64,000 nt of DNA from Acidobacteriota bacterium (GTDB lineage Bacteria; Acidobacteriota; Thermoanaerobaculia; Gp7-AA8): contig JAFATB010000010.1 in assembly GCA_019244185.1 (NCBI GenBank), positions 57,773 to 121,772 of the forward strand, given 5' to 3'. The notes under the pieces are model-generated. The model had not been told where the DNA came from. It saw only the letters and a list, made by a program, of their open reading frames with translations, and did no database searches. A program made the translations under genes and the position numbers. Every line of letters begins with the position of its first letter. The first letter of the stretch is position 1. Of this stretch, positions 33,136 to 43,558 are shown in pieces.

Positions 33136-35331
33136 ATGCGTCGCGCGTTTGCAACCGCTCTGCTTTCCACGCTCGCCGTCACGCTCGCTGCCCAAGCCCC
33201 CGCCCCGCCGCCGATCTACGGATTCAATGATCCCGCGAAACAGCGGGCGCTCGAACAGAAGTTCGACGCGGCGATGAATCCCGCCGACCTGCGCGCGTGG
33301 ATGGAGCGGATGACGTCGCATCCGCATCACATCGGCACCGCCAAGGGCAAAGACAACGCCGAGTTCATGGCGTCGCTCTTCCGCTCGTGGGGCTTCGACA
33401 CGGCCATCGAGCGCTTCGACGTGCTGTTCCCGACGCCGAAGACGCGCGTGCTGGAAATGGTCGCGCCGGAGCACTTCACGGCGAAGCTCGCCGAGCCGCC
33501 GCTGCCGGAAGACGCAACCTCGAACCAGACCGCGGAGGCGCTGCCGACGTACAACGCGTACTCGATCGACGGCGACGTCACCGGCGAGCTGGTGTACGTC
33601 AACTACGGCGTGCCGAAAGACTACGAGACGCTGGAGCGCAACGGCGTCGATGTGAAGGGGAAGATCGTCATCGCGCGCTACGGCGCGTCGTGGCGCGGCA
33701 TCAAGCCGAAGGTCGCCGCCGAGCACGGCGCGATCGGCTGCCTGATCTACTCCGATCCGCGCGACGACGGCTATTTCGAAGGCGAGCCGTATCCGCGCGG
33801 CGCGTACCGCAGCGATCAGAGCGCACAGCGCGGCTCGGTGGCGGACATGCCGTACCACCCCGGCGATCCGCGCACGCCCGGCGTCGGCGCGACCGAGAAC
33901 GCCACGCGCCTGCCGATGAATGAAGTCAAGACGTTGACCAAGATCCCGGTGCTGCCGATCTCGTACGGCGACGCGCTGCCGCTCCTGCGCGCGCTCGGCG
34001 GTCCGGTCGCGCCGAACGATTGGCGCGGCGCGCTCCCCATCACCTATCACCTCGGCAGCGGCCCCGCCCGCGTGCACCTGCAGCTCGCGTTCGACTGGAA
34101 CACCGTGCCCGCCTACGACGTCATCGCGCGCCTCAAGGGCACCGATCTCGCCGACCAGTGGGTCATCCGCGGCAACCACCACGACGCGTGGGTGCACGGC
34201 GCGCTCGATCCGGTGAGCGGCATGGTGGGCGTGCTCGAGGAAGCGAAGGGCGTCGGCGCGCTCGCGAAGACCGGCTGGCGTCCGCGCCGCACGATGATCT
34301 ATTGCGCCTGGGACGGCGAGGAGCCGGGTCTCCTCGGCTCGACGGAATGGGTCGAGACGCACGCCGACGAGCTGCGCCAGCACGCCGTCGCCTACATCAA
34401 CTCCGACTCGAACGGCCGCGGCTTCTTCTTCGCCGGCGGCTCGCACTCGCTCGAACGCCTCGTCAATGAGGCCGCGCGCGACGTGGTCGATCCCGAGCGC
34501 AAGGTCTCGATGCTCGAGCGCCGCCGCGCGGCCGACCTCGCGTTCGCGAATTCGGCCGGCGAGCGCAAGGAGCTGCGCGGCCAGGACTCGCTGCGCCTCG
34601 ACGCGCTCGGCTCCGGCTCCGACTTCACGCCGTTCCTGCAGTTCGCCGGCGTGGCCACGCTCGACATCGGCTACGGCGGCGAGTCGGAGTACGGCGTCTA
34701 TCACTCGATCTATGACTCGTTCTCGCACTTCATGCGCTTCGGCGATCCGACGTTCGACTACGGCGTCGCCGAAGCCAAGACCGGCGGACGCATGATGCTG
34801 CGCCTCGCCAACGCCGACTTTTTGCCGTTCGAGACGACGACGTTCGCGACCACGGTCGGACGCTACCTCGACGAGGTGAAGAAGCTCGCCGACTCGATGC
34901 GCGACGAGACCGAGGAGCTGAATCGCGAGCTGCAGGACCGCGCGCAGGAGCTCGCGTCCGATCCGACGAAACCGTTCGTCGCGCCGAAAGCGCAAGCCGC
35001 GGTGCCGCATCTCGAGTTCGCGCCGCTCGACAACGCCGTCGCGCACCTGCAGCGCGCCGCGCGCGACTTCGACAAGCGCGGCGCGACGCCGGGACGCGAC
35101 GCGACGCTCATGCAGCTCGAGCGCGCGCTCACGCGCAGCGAAGGCCTGCCGAACCGCCCGTGGTTCAAACACTACGTCTACGCGCCCGGCTTCTACACCG
35201 GCTACGACGTCAAGACGCTGCCCGCGGTGCGCGAAGCGATCGAGCAGCGCAAATGGGGCGACGTCAACGCGCAGATCCGCGCGACGGCGGAAGTGCTGGA
35301 GAACTACGCGCGGATGCTGGAGAAGACGTAA
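33136..35331 (+). CDS. Secreted M28-family peptidase (glutamate carboxypeptidase II-like)
   Basis: A 731-residue exported zinc peptidase with a signal peptide (ATALLSTLAVTLAAQA). Its order matches prostate-specific membrane antigen/GCPII relatives: a PA (protease-associated) insertion around residues 130-280 (GKIVIARYGASWRGIKPKVA), then the M28 metal site with GNHHDAWVHGALDP, the catalytic glutamate in WDGEEPGLLGSTEW, DSN and the last histidine in VYHSIYDSF. A C-terminal helical dimerisation domain follows. It probably trims peptides or gamma-glutamyl substrates outside the cytoplasm. Confidence 0.92.
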   Translation: MRRAFATALLSTLAVTLAAQAPAPPPIYGFNDPAKQRALEQKFDAAMNPADLRAWMERMTSHPHHIGTAKGKDNAEFMASLFRSWGFDTAIERFDVLFPTPKTRVLEMVAPEHFTAKLAEPPLPEDATSNQTAEALPTYNAYSIDGDVTGELVYVNYGVPKDYETLERNGVDVKGKIVIARYGASWRGIKPKVAAEHGAIGCLIYSDPRDDGYFEGEPYPRGAYRSDQSAQRGSVADMPYHPGDPRTPGVGATENATRLPMNEVKTLTKIPVLPISYGDALPLLRALGGPVAPNDWRGALPITYHLGSGPARVHLQLAFDWNTVPAYDVIARLKGTDLADQWVIRGNHHDAWVHGALDPVSGMVGVLEEAKGVGALAKTGWRPRRTMIYCAWDGEEPGLLGSTEWVETHADELRQHAVAYINSDSNGRGFFFAGGSHSLERLVNEAARDVVDPERKVSMLERRRAADLAFANSAGERKELRGQDSLRLDALGSGSDFTPFLQFAGVATLDIGYGGESEYGVYHSIYDSFSHFMRFGDPTFDYGVAEAKTGGRMMLRLANADFLPFETTTFATTVGRYLDEVKKLADSMRDETEELNRELQDRAQELASDPTKPFVAPKAQAAVPHLEFAPLDNAVAHLQRAARDFDKRGATPGRDATLMQLERALTRSEGLPNRPWFKHYVYAPGFYTGYDVKTLPAVREAIEQRKWGDVNAQIRATAEVLENYARMLEKT

Positions 35332-35346
35332 GCCGCGAACGGCTCC

Positions 35347-36759
35347 TCAGTGACGCACGGCGCGGTGTCTGCCGGGGTCGAAGAGGAAGCCGTTCGCGAG
35401 CGTCGCGGATGTGCTGTCGGGATTCAGCACCGTGATGTCGACCGCCCCCGCGTCGTGCGCGGGCGTGGTCGCCGTCAGCGTGGTCGGGGAGACGAACGTC
35501 GTCGGGACCGCTACGTCATCGACCAGCACGACGGCACCCGGTTGGAAGCCGTCGCCGGTGAGGGTGAGAGTCGTGCCGCCGGCCACGCTTCCGGTGTGAG
35601 GCGTGATTGACGCGAGCACGAGAAGTGCGCCCGTCTGGACGTCGATGCTCGCCTCGTCATCGGCGCTGTTCGTATCCACCGTGGTCGCGCTGACGGCGGC
35701 GGTGAGCGTCAGCGTGCCGGTGGACGGGGTGGCGGTCGTGACGGTGACGTAGGGTGCCTGCATGTGCGCCGGAATCGAAGGCCGCGTGCACGTCGCGCCG
35801 CTGCAGTTCCAGCCGATTCCTTCCGCGTGCACGATGGCCGTCGTCGCGCTGAGCGAGAGCGTCACGTTCGACGCGTCGCCCGGACCGGCGTTGGTGACGC
35901 TCACCTGATGATCGACGGTCGCATCCGGCGGGGCGGCGTTCGGACCGAGGATGCCGACGCTGAGTTCTGCGCGCTCGACCGAGTCGTACACGAGCGAGCC
36001 GTTCCAGACCATGCCGTTCGAGAAGAGACTGCCCGTCGTCGTATTCGGTCCGCCTGCAGCCGGCGCGATCGCCATCACCGTGACGGTAGTCGTGACGTTC
36101 GCCGCGACAGGCGCGTGCTGGCAGAGGACGAAGGGATACTCCTGGTGCGTGCAGGTCCAACCGATGCCGGAGGCGCTCACGAACTCCGGCAGACGCTCGA
36201 ACGTGACCTGCAGCTGCAGATTGCCCGACGTCTGCGGGCCGAGGTTGTTCATGGTGTACGTGGCGGTGAACGGTTCTCGGGCGTGCACGGGATTCGGGTC
36301 GACGGTCGGAACCACGGTGAACGTGAACGGCTCGGCGAGCGTGATCGTTTCGGAATCGTGTTGCGGGGCGCCGCCGTCGGTCGACTCGTTGCCGCCGGCG
36401 AGGATGTCGAAGGTGCTGCCGTACGCCGGCGCGGTCACCTGGAAGTTGATGTCGGGATACGCGCCGGTGAGGTTTGCGGTCGTGCCGCAGATGCCGAATT
36501 CGTGTTGCGCGCCGGCGCGCGAACAAGTCCAGTTCGTTCCGCCGAGGCTCGCGAAACCGGCGCCGTCGGTCGCATGCACGCTGATGCTGATGCCCTGGTC
36601 GGGATGGGCGCCGCCGGTGTTGCTGACGTGCACGACGCCGGTGAGGGTACCGCCGTACACGACGCTGTTCTGCGAAGGCGCGATATCGACGGCAAGGTCC
36701 ACCGCCTGCCCGAACAGCGGCAACGCGAACAGCACCACAACCACGAGTCGTTTCATCAT
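35347..36759 (-). CDS. Secreted DUF11/TIG-domain surface protein
   Basis: A 470-residue exported protein (signal peptide MKRLVVVVLFALPLFGQA). Three DUF11/CARDB-like beta-sandwich units follow (cores such as NNLGPQTSGNLQLQVTFERL and VTNAGPGDASNVTLSLS), then a C-terminal IPT/TIG immunoglobulin-like domain (ITPHTGSVAGGTTLTLTGDG). It ends GRHRAVRH, sharing RHRAVR with the end of the HEFGH protein at 27582-29615. There are paired ATGs at 36759 and 36756; both overlap the DUF5996 stop, so it is coupled to that gene. A structural or adhesive surface role is inferred. Confidence 0.78.
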   Translation of the reverse strand: MMKRLVVVVLFALPLFGQAVDLAVDIAPSQNSVVYGGTLTGVVHVSNTGGAHPDQGISISVHATDGAGFASLGGTNWTCSRAGAQHEFGICGTTANLTGAYPDINFQVTAPAYGSTFDILAGGNESTDGGAPQHDSETITLAEPFTFTVVPTVDPNPVHAREPFTATYTMNNLGPQTSGNLQLQVTFERLPEFVSASGIGWTCTHQEYPFVLCQHAPVAANVTTTVTVMAIAPAAGGPNTTTGSLFSNGMVWNGSLVYDSVERAELSVGILGPNAAPPDATVDHQVSVTNAGPGDASNVTLSLSATTAIVHAEGIGWNCSGATCTRPSIPAHMQAPYVTVTTATPSTGTLTLTAAVSATTVDTNSADDEASIDVQTGALLVLASITPHTGSVAGGTTLTLTGDGFQPGAVVLVDDVAVPTTFVSPTTLTATTPAHDAGAVDITVLNPDSTSATLANGFLFDPGRHRAVRH

Positions 36760-37655
36760 CGCTCGCTCCGCTCGAGCGCGGAGCGATCCCATCTCCCGAG
36801 ATCGGCCGCCGCCTCGTACGTCGACTGACAGAACTCGAGCAGTTGCAATTCCGGCTCCGCCGCTGTCCGCAGCGTTTCGTACGGCAGGTAGAAGCCGTTG
36901 AGCGTCGGGTGGTAGTACGCGTCGTCCGGTCGCACGCGCGCGTCGCGGTAGCCGGGCGGCTCGGGGAACGCGTAGCTGTAATAGTGCGGCTCCGGCAGGC
37001 GCACGTCGCCCGGCCACCAGCCGACGCTGCTGACTTCGTGCGAGTACGCCTCGCGCTCGATACGATCGGTCATGCCTTCGGTCGGCGCGGCGCGTCCGGA
37101 GAAGCGCGTCACCGCGAGATCGAAGCTGCCCCAGAAGAAATGCACGGGGCTGCACTTGCCGACGAAGCGGCCGCGGAACTCGGTGAGCACGGCGGCGCTG
37201 CGCGAGACGATGCGCCAGAAGCGCTGCACGGAGTCGCGGTCGTACGAGCCGTGCACCTCGTCGCGCTCGAACGGAATCGGCTCGCCGTTGCGCAGCTCGA
37301 CCGGCGTCGTCCAGATCGTCGGATGAATGTCGAGCGCTCCGAGCGCGGCCATCGTGCCGGCGTAAAAATCAGCCACGCTCCGCGGCGCGAGCGCGATCGT
37401 GCGCTCCTCGCCGGCGTTCGTGCGCACGCGCAGCACGTGATCGATGAAGTCGAACTCGCAGTCGAACCAGCGGTCGCCGTACGGAATCGCCGTCGTGGTG
37501 AGGCCGCGCGCGGAGACGTACAGCGGCACGTTCCACCAGTGGTTGACGAGCGGCGTGAGCGAGAGGCGGATTTTGCCGACGATCTGCGTCCAGAGATGCA
37601 GCGTCTCGAGCGTGTCACTCCAGGATGCGAGCGGCAGTGCAGGCCATGGTTCCAC
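36756..37655 (-). CDS. DUF5996 family protein
   Basis: A 299-residue protein recognisable as DUF5996 by its N-terminal pattern TLHLWTQIVGKIRLSLTPLV followed by NHWWNVPLYVSARGLTT. It is rich in aromatic residues and histidines and has no signal peptide, so it is probably cytosolic. The family has no established function. It starts with GTG (37655) six bases after TAGACT and overlaps the downstream surface-protein gene. Confidence 0.85.
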   Translation of the reverse strand: MEPWPALPLASWSDTLETLHLWTQIVGKIRLSLTPLVNHWWNVPLYVSARGLTTTAIPYGDRWFDCEFDFIDHVLRVRTNAGEERTIALAPRSVADFYAGTMAALGALDIHPTIWTTPVELRNGEPIPFERDEVHGSYDRDSVQRFWRIVSRSAAVLTEFRGRFVGKCSPVHFFWGSFDLAVTRFSGRAAPTEGMTDRIEREAYSHEVSSVGWWPGDVRLPEPHYYSYAFPEPPGYRDARVRPDDAYYHPTLNGFYLPYETLRTAAEPELQLLEFCQSTYEAAADLGRWDRSALERSER

Positions 37656-37661
37656 GCGCAG

Positions 37662-37667
37662 AGTCTA
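37662..37667 (-). promoter_or_regulatory. -10-like TAGACT before the DUF5996 gene
   Basis: TAGACT on the minus strand, then CTGCGC and the GTG start at 37655 (6-bp gap). No ribosome-binding site is present. On the other strand of this 64-bp divergent gap, TGCTAT (37705-37710) lies 9 bp before ATG 37720. Confidence 0.4.
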
Positions 37668-37719
37668 CGCCCGCGGCGCCGGGTCTCCGCATTAGCGTCC
37701 GCGATGCTATCGTGAACGG

Positions 37720-38100
37720 ATGCGTACGCTCGTCCTGCCGCTCGCTCTCGTGCTCTGCGCCGCCGCCATCGCCCAGGAGGCGCCGCCCGCCGCCGCGCTG
37801 CCGTGCCCGAAGGTCGCGCTCACGGCGCCGGACGAGATCAAAGCCGGCGAGGCGATGAAGGTCAGCGCGTCGCTGAGCGGCGGCGATCCAGAAGTCACGC
37901 CGACGTACAACTGGAGCGTCTCGGCGGGGACGGTGTCCTCGGGACAGGGAACGTCGACGATCACTGTCGATACCGGCGACGTCGAGCAGGACACGATCAC
38001 CGTCGCGGTGGAAGTCGGCGGCTTCGCGCCGGAGTGCGCGGTGGTCGACAGCGCGTCGACGATGGTGGAGCGTCCGGCGAAGCCGCAGCCGCCGCGCTGA
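37720..38100 (+). CDS. Small secreted beta-sandwich (PKD/Ig-like) protein
   Basis: A 126-residue protein with a signal peptide (LVLPLALVLCAAAIAQEA) and a single beta-rich domain with PKD/Ig-like cues (EIKAGEAMKVSASLSGGDPE, PTYNWSVSAGTV). Two cysteines could form a disulfide. No closer family is recognised. The proline-rich C terminus (PAKPQPPR) ends 10 bp from the stop of the convergent FtsB/DivIC-like gene. Confidence 0.65.
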   Translation: MRTLVLPLALVLCAAAIAQEAPPAAALPCPKVALTAPDEIKAGEAMKVSASLSGGDPEVTPTYNWSVSAGTVSSGQGTSTITVDTGDVEQDTITVAVEVGGFAPECAVVDSASTMVERPAKPQPPR

Positions 38101-38110
38101 AACGCGCGCG

Positions 38111-38434
38111 CTACTTCTTCGGCAGCATGTAGACCGTTTCGCCCTTGCGCGACATGCCGAGGTCTTCGCGGGCGATGCGCTCGACGGCGTACGACGACTG
38201 CTTCACGCTGCGGATCTCGGCACGGAGACGCGCGTTCTCGGCTTCGGTCTGCGCGATCTCTTTGCGCAGCTCGGACACGCGCGTGCGCGAATGCTGCAGC
38301 TCGGGCAGGCCGCGGTCGCTGAAGAAGAACGACACGGTGAACACGAGGAACAGCGCGCCCGACAGCAGGATCACGGCTTTGAACGTGACCTGCGACGCGC
38401 GGCGCGAGTCGTGGGTGGAGACCGACGGCAGCAT
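38111..38434 (-). CDS. FtsB/DivIC-type septum formation initiator
   Basis: A 107-residue bitopic protein: a short cytoplasmic N terminus, one membrane helix (VILLSGALFLVFTVSFFF), then a coiled coil (LRKEIAQTEAENARLRAEI) and a short C-terminal tail (REDLGMSRKGETVYMLP). This is the standard build of DivIC/FtsB, which bridges FtsL and FtsQ in the divisome. It is divergent from purB across 28 bp that contains both start-proximal -10 elements. Confidence 0.88.
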   Translation of the reverse strand: MLPSVSTHDSRRASQVTFKAVILLSGALFLVFTVSFFFSDRGLPELQHSRTRVSELRKEIAQTEAENARLRAEIRSVKQSSYAVERIAREDLGMSRKGETVYMLPKK

Positions 38435-38443
38435 CCGGCTCGT

Positions 38444-38453
38444 AGTTTAGAAT
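38444..38453. promoter_or_regulatory. Overlapping divergent -10 elements for ftsB-like gene and purB
   Basis: In a 28-bp gap, TAAACT (minus strand, 38449-38444) lies 9 bp before ATG 38434, and TAGAAT (plus strand, 38448-38453) lies 9 bp before GTG 38463. The two hexamers overlap by two bases, so polymerase binding for one direction should exclude the other. Confidence 0.45.
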
Positions 38454-38462
38454 AATTCGGAC

Positions 38463-39899
38463 GTGAATCGTGACCGCGCATCGAATCCGCTGACCGAGCG
38501 CTACGCGTCGCGCGAGATGTCGTACCTCTTCTCGTCCGACTTCAAGTTCCGCACGTGGCGCCGTCTCTGGATCGCGCTCGCCGAAGCGGAGCAGGAGCTC
38601 GGCCTGCGCATCACCGACGCGCAGCTCGCCGAGCTTCGCGAGCACGCGAACGACATCAACTACGACGACGCGGAACGCCGCGAGCGCGAGATCCGCCACG
38701 ACGTGATGTCGCACATCTACGCGTTCGGCCTGCAGGCGCCGTCCGCGAAGGGCATCATCCACCTCGGCGCCACCTCCGCCTTCGTCACCGACAACACGGA
38801 CATCCTGCAGATGGCCGAGGGGCTGCGCATCGTGCAGCGGCGGCTCGTGAACCTGATGGCCAAGCTGCGCGACTTCGCGTGGCGTTGGCGCGCGACGCCG
38901 GCGCTCGCGTTCACGCACTTTCAGCCCGCGCAGCTGACGACGGTCGGCAAGCGCGCGACGCTCTGGCTGCACGATCTCGTGCTCGACTATCGCGACCTCG
39001 AGTTCCGCGCATCGCAGCTCGCGCTTCTCGGCGTGAAAGGCGCGACCGGCACGCAGGCATCGTTCCTCAATCTGTTCGACGGCGACGAAGCGAAAGTGCA
39101 GCGCCTCGAGGAGCTCGTCGCCGAGAAGCTCGGCATGCGGCGCAGCTATCCGGTGTCGGGGCAAACCTATTCGCGCAAAGTCGACGCGCAGGTCGTGGCC
39201 GCGCTCTCCGGCTTCGCGCAGTCGGCCTCGAAGTTCGGCTACGACATGCGTCTGCTGCAGCACCTGCGCGAGATCGAGGAGCCGTTCGAGGAAGAGCAGG
39301 TCGGCAGCTCCGCGATGGCGTACAAGCGCAATCCGATGCGCGCGGAGCGCATCGACGCGCTGGCGCGGCATCTCATCGTCAACGCGCTCAATCCCGCGTT
39401 CACCGCGGCGACGCAGTGGTTCGAGCGGACGCTCGACGACTCGGCCAATCGCCGCATCGCGATCCCCGAGGCGTTCCTCGCCGCGGATGCGATCGCGCTG
39501 ATCTACGACAACGTCGTCGGCGGTCTCGTCGTGCACGAGGAAGTGATCGCCGCGAACGTGCGGCGCGAGCTGCCGTTCCTCATGACCGAGAACCTGATGA
39601 TGGAAGGCGTCGCGCGCGGCGGCGACCGGCAGGTGCTGCACGAGCGCGTGCGCATTCACTCGCAGGCCGCGGCGGACGCGCTGAAGTCGGGCGCGGCGGA
39701 GAACGATCTCTTCGATCGCATCGCGCGCGACGAGCTGTTCGCCATCGACCGCGCGTCGATCGAACGCCTCGCGCGCGCCGAGGACTACGTCGGTCTCTCG
39801 CGGCAGCAGACGGAGCGCTTCCTCGCGGGAGACGTCGATCCGATTCTCGCGAACGAGCGCGCGTCGATCAAAGACGAAGTCGGCGAGGTGCGCGTATGA
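38463..39899 (+). CDS. purB: Adenylosuccinate lyase
   Basis: A 478-residue cytosolic homotetrameric enzyme of purine synthesis that releases fumarate from SAICAR and adenylosuccinate. Family motifs visible: HDVMSHIYAFG (helix with active-site histidine), LGATSAFVTDN, the catalytic THFQPAQLTTVGKR region, and the signature loop GSSAMAYKRNPMRAER. The start is GTG 38463, nine bases after TAGAAT and without a Shine-Dalgarno sequence. The stop overlaps the rlpA ATG. Confidence 0.96.
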   Translation: MNRDRASNPLTERYASREMSYLFSSDFKFRTWRRLWIALAEAEQELGLRITDAQLAELREHANDINYDDAERREREIRHDVMSHIYAFGLQAPSAKGIIHLGATSAFVTDNTDILQMAEGLRIVQRRLVNLMAKLRDFAWRWRATPALAFTHFQPAQLTTVGKRATLWLHDLVLDYRDLEFRASQLALLGVKGATGTQASFLNLFDGDEAKVQRLEELVAEKLGMRRSYPVSGQTYSRKVDAQVVAALSGFAQSASKFGYDMRLLQHLREIEEPFEEEQVGSSAMAYKRNPMRAERIDALARHLIVNALNPAFTAATQWFERTLDDSANRRIAIPEAFLAADAIALIYDNVVGGLVVHEEVIAANVRRELPFLMTENLMMEGVARGGDRQVLHERVRIHSQAAADALKSGAAENDLFDRIARDELFAIDRASIERLARAEDYVGLSRQQTERFLAGDVDPILANERASIKDEVGEVRV

Positions 39900-40813
39900 G
39901 GCCGCGGATCTTCGCGGTCGCGCTGTTCGTCGTGCTCGCGTACGGCTGCGCCACCACAGCGCCGCCGCCCGCCGCCCCGCCCGAGCCGCTGCACGGCATC
40001 GCCAGCTGGTACGGCGAGGAGTTCGCCGGACGCACGACGGCGAACGGCGAGATCTTCGATCCGCTGCTGCTCACGGCCGCGCATCGCACGCTGCCGTTCG
40101 GCACGATCGTCGACGTCACGAACGCGAAGACGCACCAGAGCGTGCGCGTGCGCGTCAACGATCGCGGCCCGTACATCGGCAACCGCATGATCGATCTCTC
40201 GTACGCCGCCGCGCAGAAGATCGGGCTCATCGAGCCGGGCACGGGCGAAGTCGACGTCGCGGTCGTGAAGCTCGGCAACGGCGATCGCGAGCCGCCCGCG
40301 CCGCTCGAGGTGACGATCGCGGAAGCGCCCGCGGTCGTGACGCCCGCGCCGTCCGCCGACGCGCCGGTCTCCGACGCCCCGAAAGTCGACTTCCCGATTC
40401 CCGCGCCGGAGCCGATACGCCCCGCGCCCGAGCCGATCGTGATCGATCGCGTGGCCGTCGAGACGCAGCACGCCGACGTCATCACGCGCAAGCAGGTTTC
40501 CGAGGACGGGACGAAGCTCACCGACGTCCCGGTCGCGATCGTGCCGCGCACGAAGGCGCCGACGACGCTGCCGTCCACCACGTTACCCGCGTCGCGCGGC
40601 GGGTTCGTCGTGCAGGTGGGCGCGTTCGCCGTCGAAGCGAACGCGAAGTCGCTGCAGAGCAAGCTCACGACGCTCGGTCAGCGCGCCTGGATCGATCACG
40701 ACGATCTCTTCCGCGTCCGCCTCGGCCCGTTCGCGACGAGAGATCAGGCCGCGCAGGCGCGCCAGTCTCTCGAGGCGAACGGGATTTCGGCGATCATCGT
40801 GGCGGGCAACTAG
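39896..40813 (+). CDS. rlpA: RlpA-like septal ring lytic transglycosylase with SPOR domain
   Basis: A 305-residue exported protein, probably a lipoprotein (VVLAYGCATT, cysteine near residue 18). The double-psi beta-barrel domain is seen at GIASWYGEEFAGRTTANGE, then LPFGTIVDVTN and VRVNDRGPYIGNRMIDLSYA, containing the family aspartate and histidine. A proline/valine-rich linker leads to a C-terminal SPOR domain (FVVQVGAFAVEANAKSLQSK) that binds denuded glycan at septa. RlpA cleaves such strands in some bacteria. It overlaps purB by 4 bp; the nearby FtsB-like gene fits a division context. Confidence 0.9.
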   Translation: MRPRIFAVALFVVLAYGCATTAPPPAAPPEPLHGIASWYGEEFAGRTTANGEIFDPLLLTAAHRTLPFGTIVDVTNAKTHQSVRVRVNDRGPYIGNRMIDLSYAAAQKIGLIEPGTGEVDVAVVKLGNGDREPPAPLEVTIAEAPAVVTPAPSADAPVSDAPKVDFPIPAPEPIRPAPEPIVIDRVAVETQHADVITRKQVSEDGTKLTDVPVAIVPRTKAPTTLPSTTLPASRGGFVVQVGAFAVEANAKSLQSKLTTLGQRAWIDHDDLFRVRLGPFATRDQAAQARQSLEANGISAIIVAGN

Positions 40814-40837
40814 GGACTGCGACGCACGAAGTCGCGC

Positions 40838-40890
40838 GGCAGCCGTACGTGCCGCTTGGCTCGGCCCTTAGCGCAGCCGGCCGGGCCGGC
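40838..40890. repeat. Partial copy of the convergent-junction palindromic repeat
   Basis: Bases 40856-40890 match the right arm of the 49158-49310 palindrome, with about three mismatches in 35 (core CCCTTAGCGCAGCCGGCCG). Bases 40838-40853 match that element's inner segment in inverted orientation. It fills the gap between the convergent rlpA and ndk genes, the same setting as the full copy. Confidence 0.7.
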
Positions 40891-41307
40891 CTAAAGGAGT
40901 TCCGACTCGGCGAAGAAGAAGTTGATCTCGATCTTCGCGTTCTCATCCGAGTCCGAGCCGTGGATCGCGTTCTGCTCGATCGACTCGCCGAACTCCTTGC
41001 GGATCGTGCCGGCGTCCGCCTTCGCGGGATCGGTCGCGCCCATGACCTGGCGCAGCGTCGGCACCGCGCTCTCGCGCTCCAGCGCCGCGACGTAGACCGG
41101 CCCCGAGGTCATGTACTCGACGAGGCTCTTGAAGAACGGGCGTTCGCGATGCACGCCGTAAAACGCCTCGGCCTGCTTCTGCGTGAGGCTGACTTTCTTG
41201 ATGCCGAGGACCTGGAAACCCTGCTCCTCGAGGCGGCCGATGATCTTGCCGAAGTTGCCCTTGCGGACGGAGTCGGGCTTGATGATGGTGAACGTACGAT
41301 TGGACAT
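40891..41307 (-). CDS. ndk: Nucleoside diphosphate kinase
   Basis: A 138-residue enzyme that transfers the gamma phosphate of ATP to nucleoside diphosphates through a phospho-histidine. The active-site signature NAIHGSDS is complete, the N terminus TFTIIKPDSVRKGNFG is standard, and the length matches the family. AAGGAAAA before the ATG is a usable ribosome-binding site. Confidence 0.97.
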   Translation of the reverse strand: MSNRTFTIIKPDSVRKGNFGKIIGRLEEQGFQVLGIKKVSLTQKQAEAFYGVHRERPFFKSLVEYMTSGPVYVAALERESAVPTLRQVMGATDPAKADAGTIRKEFGESIEQNAIHGSDSDENAKIEINFFFAESELL

Positions 41308-41343
41308 CGATTTTCCTTTGCAGCGTTGGATTCGGGCGGCGGA

Positions 41344-43485
<2,142 letters not shown>

Positions 43486-43498
43486 GGAGATTGGCGAG

Positions 43499-43504
43499 AT
43501 TGTA
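43499..43504 (-). promoter_or_regulatory. -10-like TACAAT before the GAF kinase
   Basis: TACAAT on the minus strand, 13 bp before ATG 43485. It resembles the TACAAT in front of the other histidine kinase in this window (24306-24311). No clear -35 box is visible. Confidence 0.4.
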
Positions 43505-43520
43505 CGCCCACCGCTGAAAA

Positions 43521-43558
43521 GCGAAGGCAGAAGGCAGAGGGCAGAAGGCAGAAGTCAG
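43521..43558. repeat. Single heptad-repeat arm without partner
   Basis: Five consecutive 7-bp units of the GAAGGCA type, with changes to GAGGGCA and GAAGTCA, lie between the GAF kinase start and the nucleotidyltransferase stop. The unit length and GAA core match the arms of the inverted repeats elsewhere, but no complementary arm is present. Confidence 0.6.
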
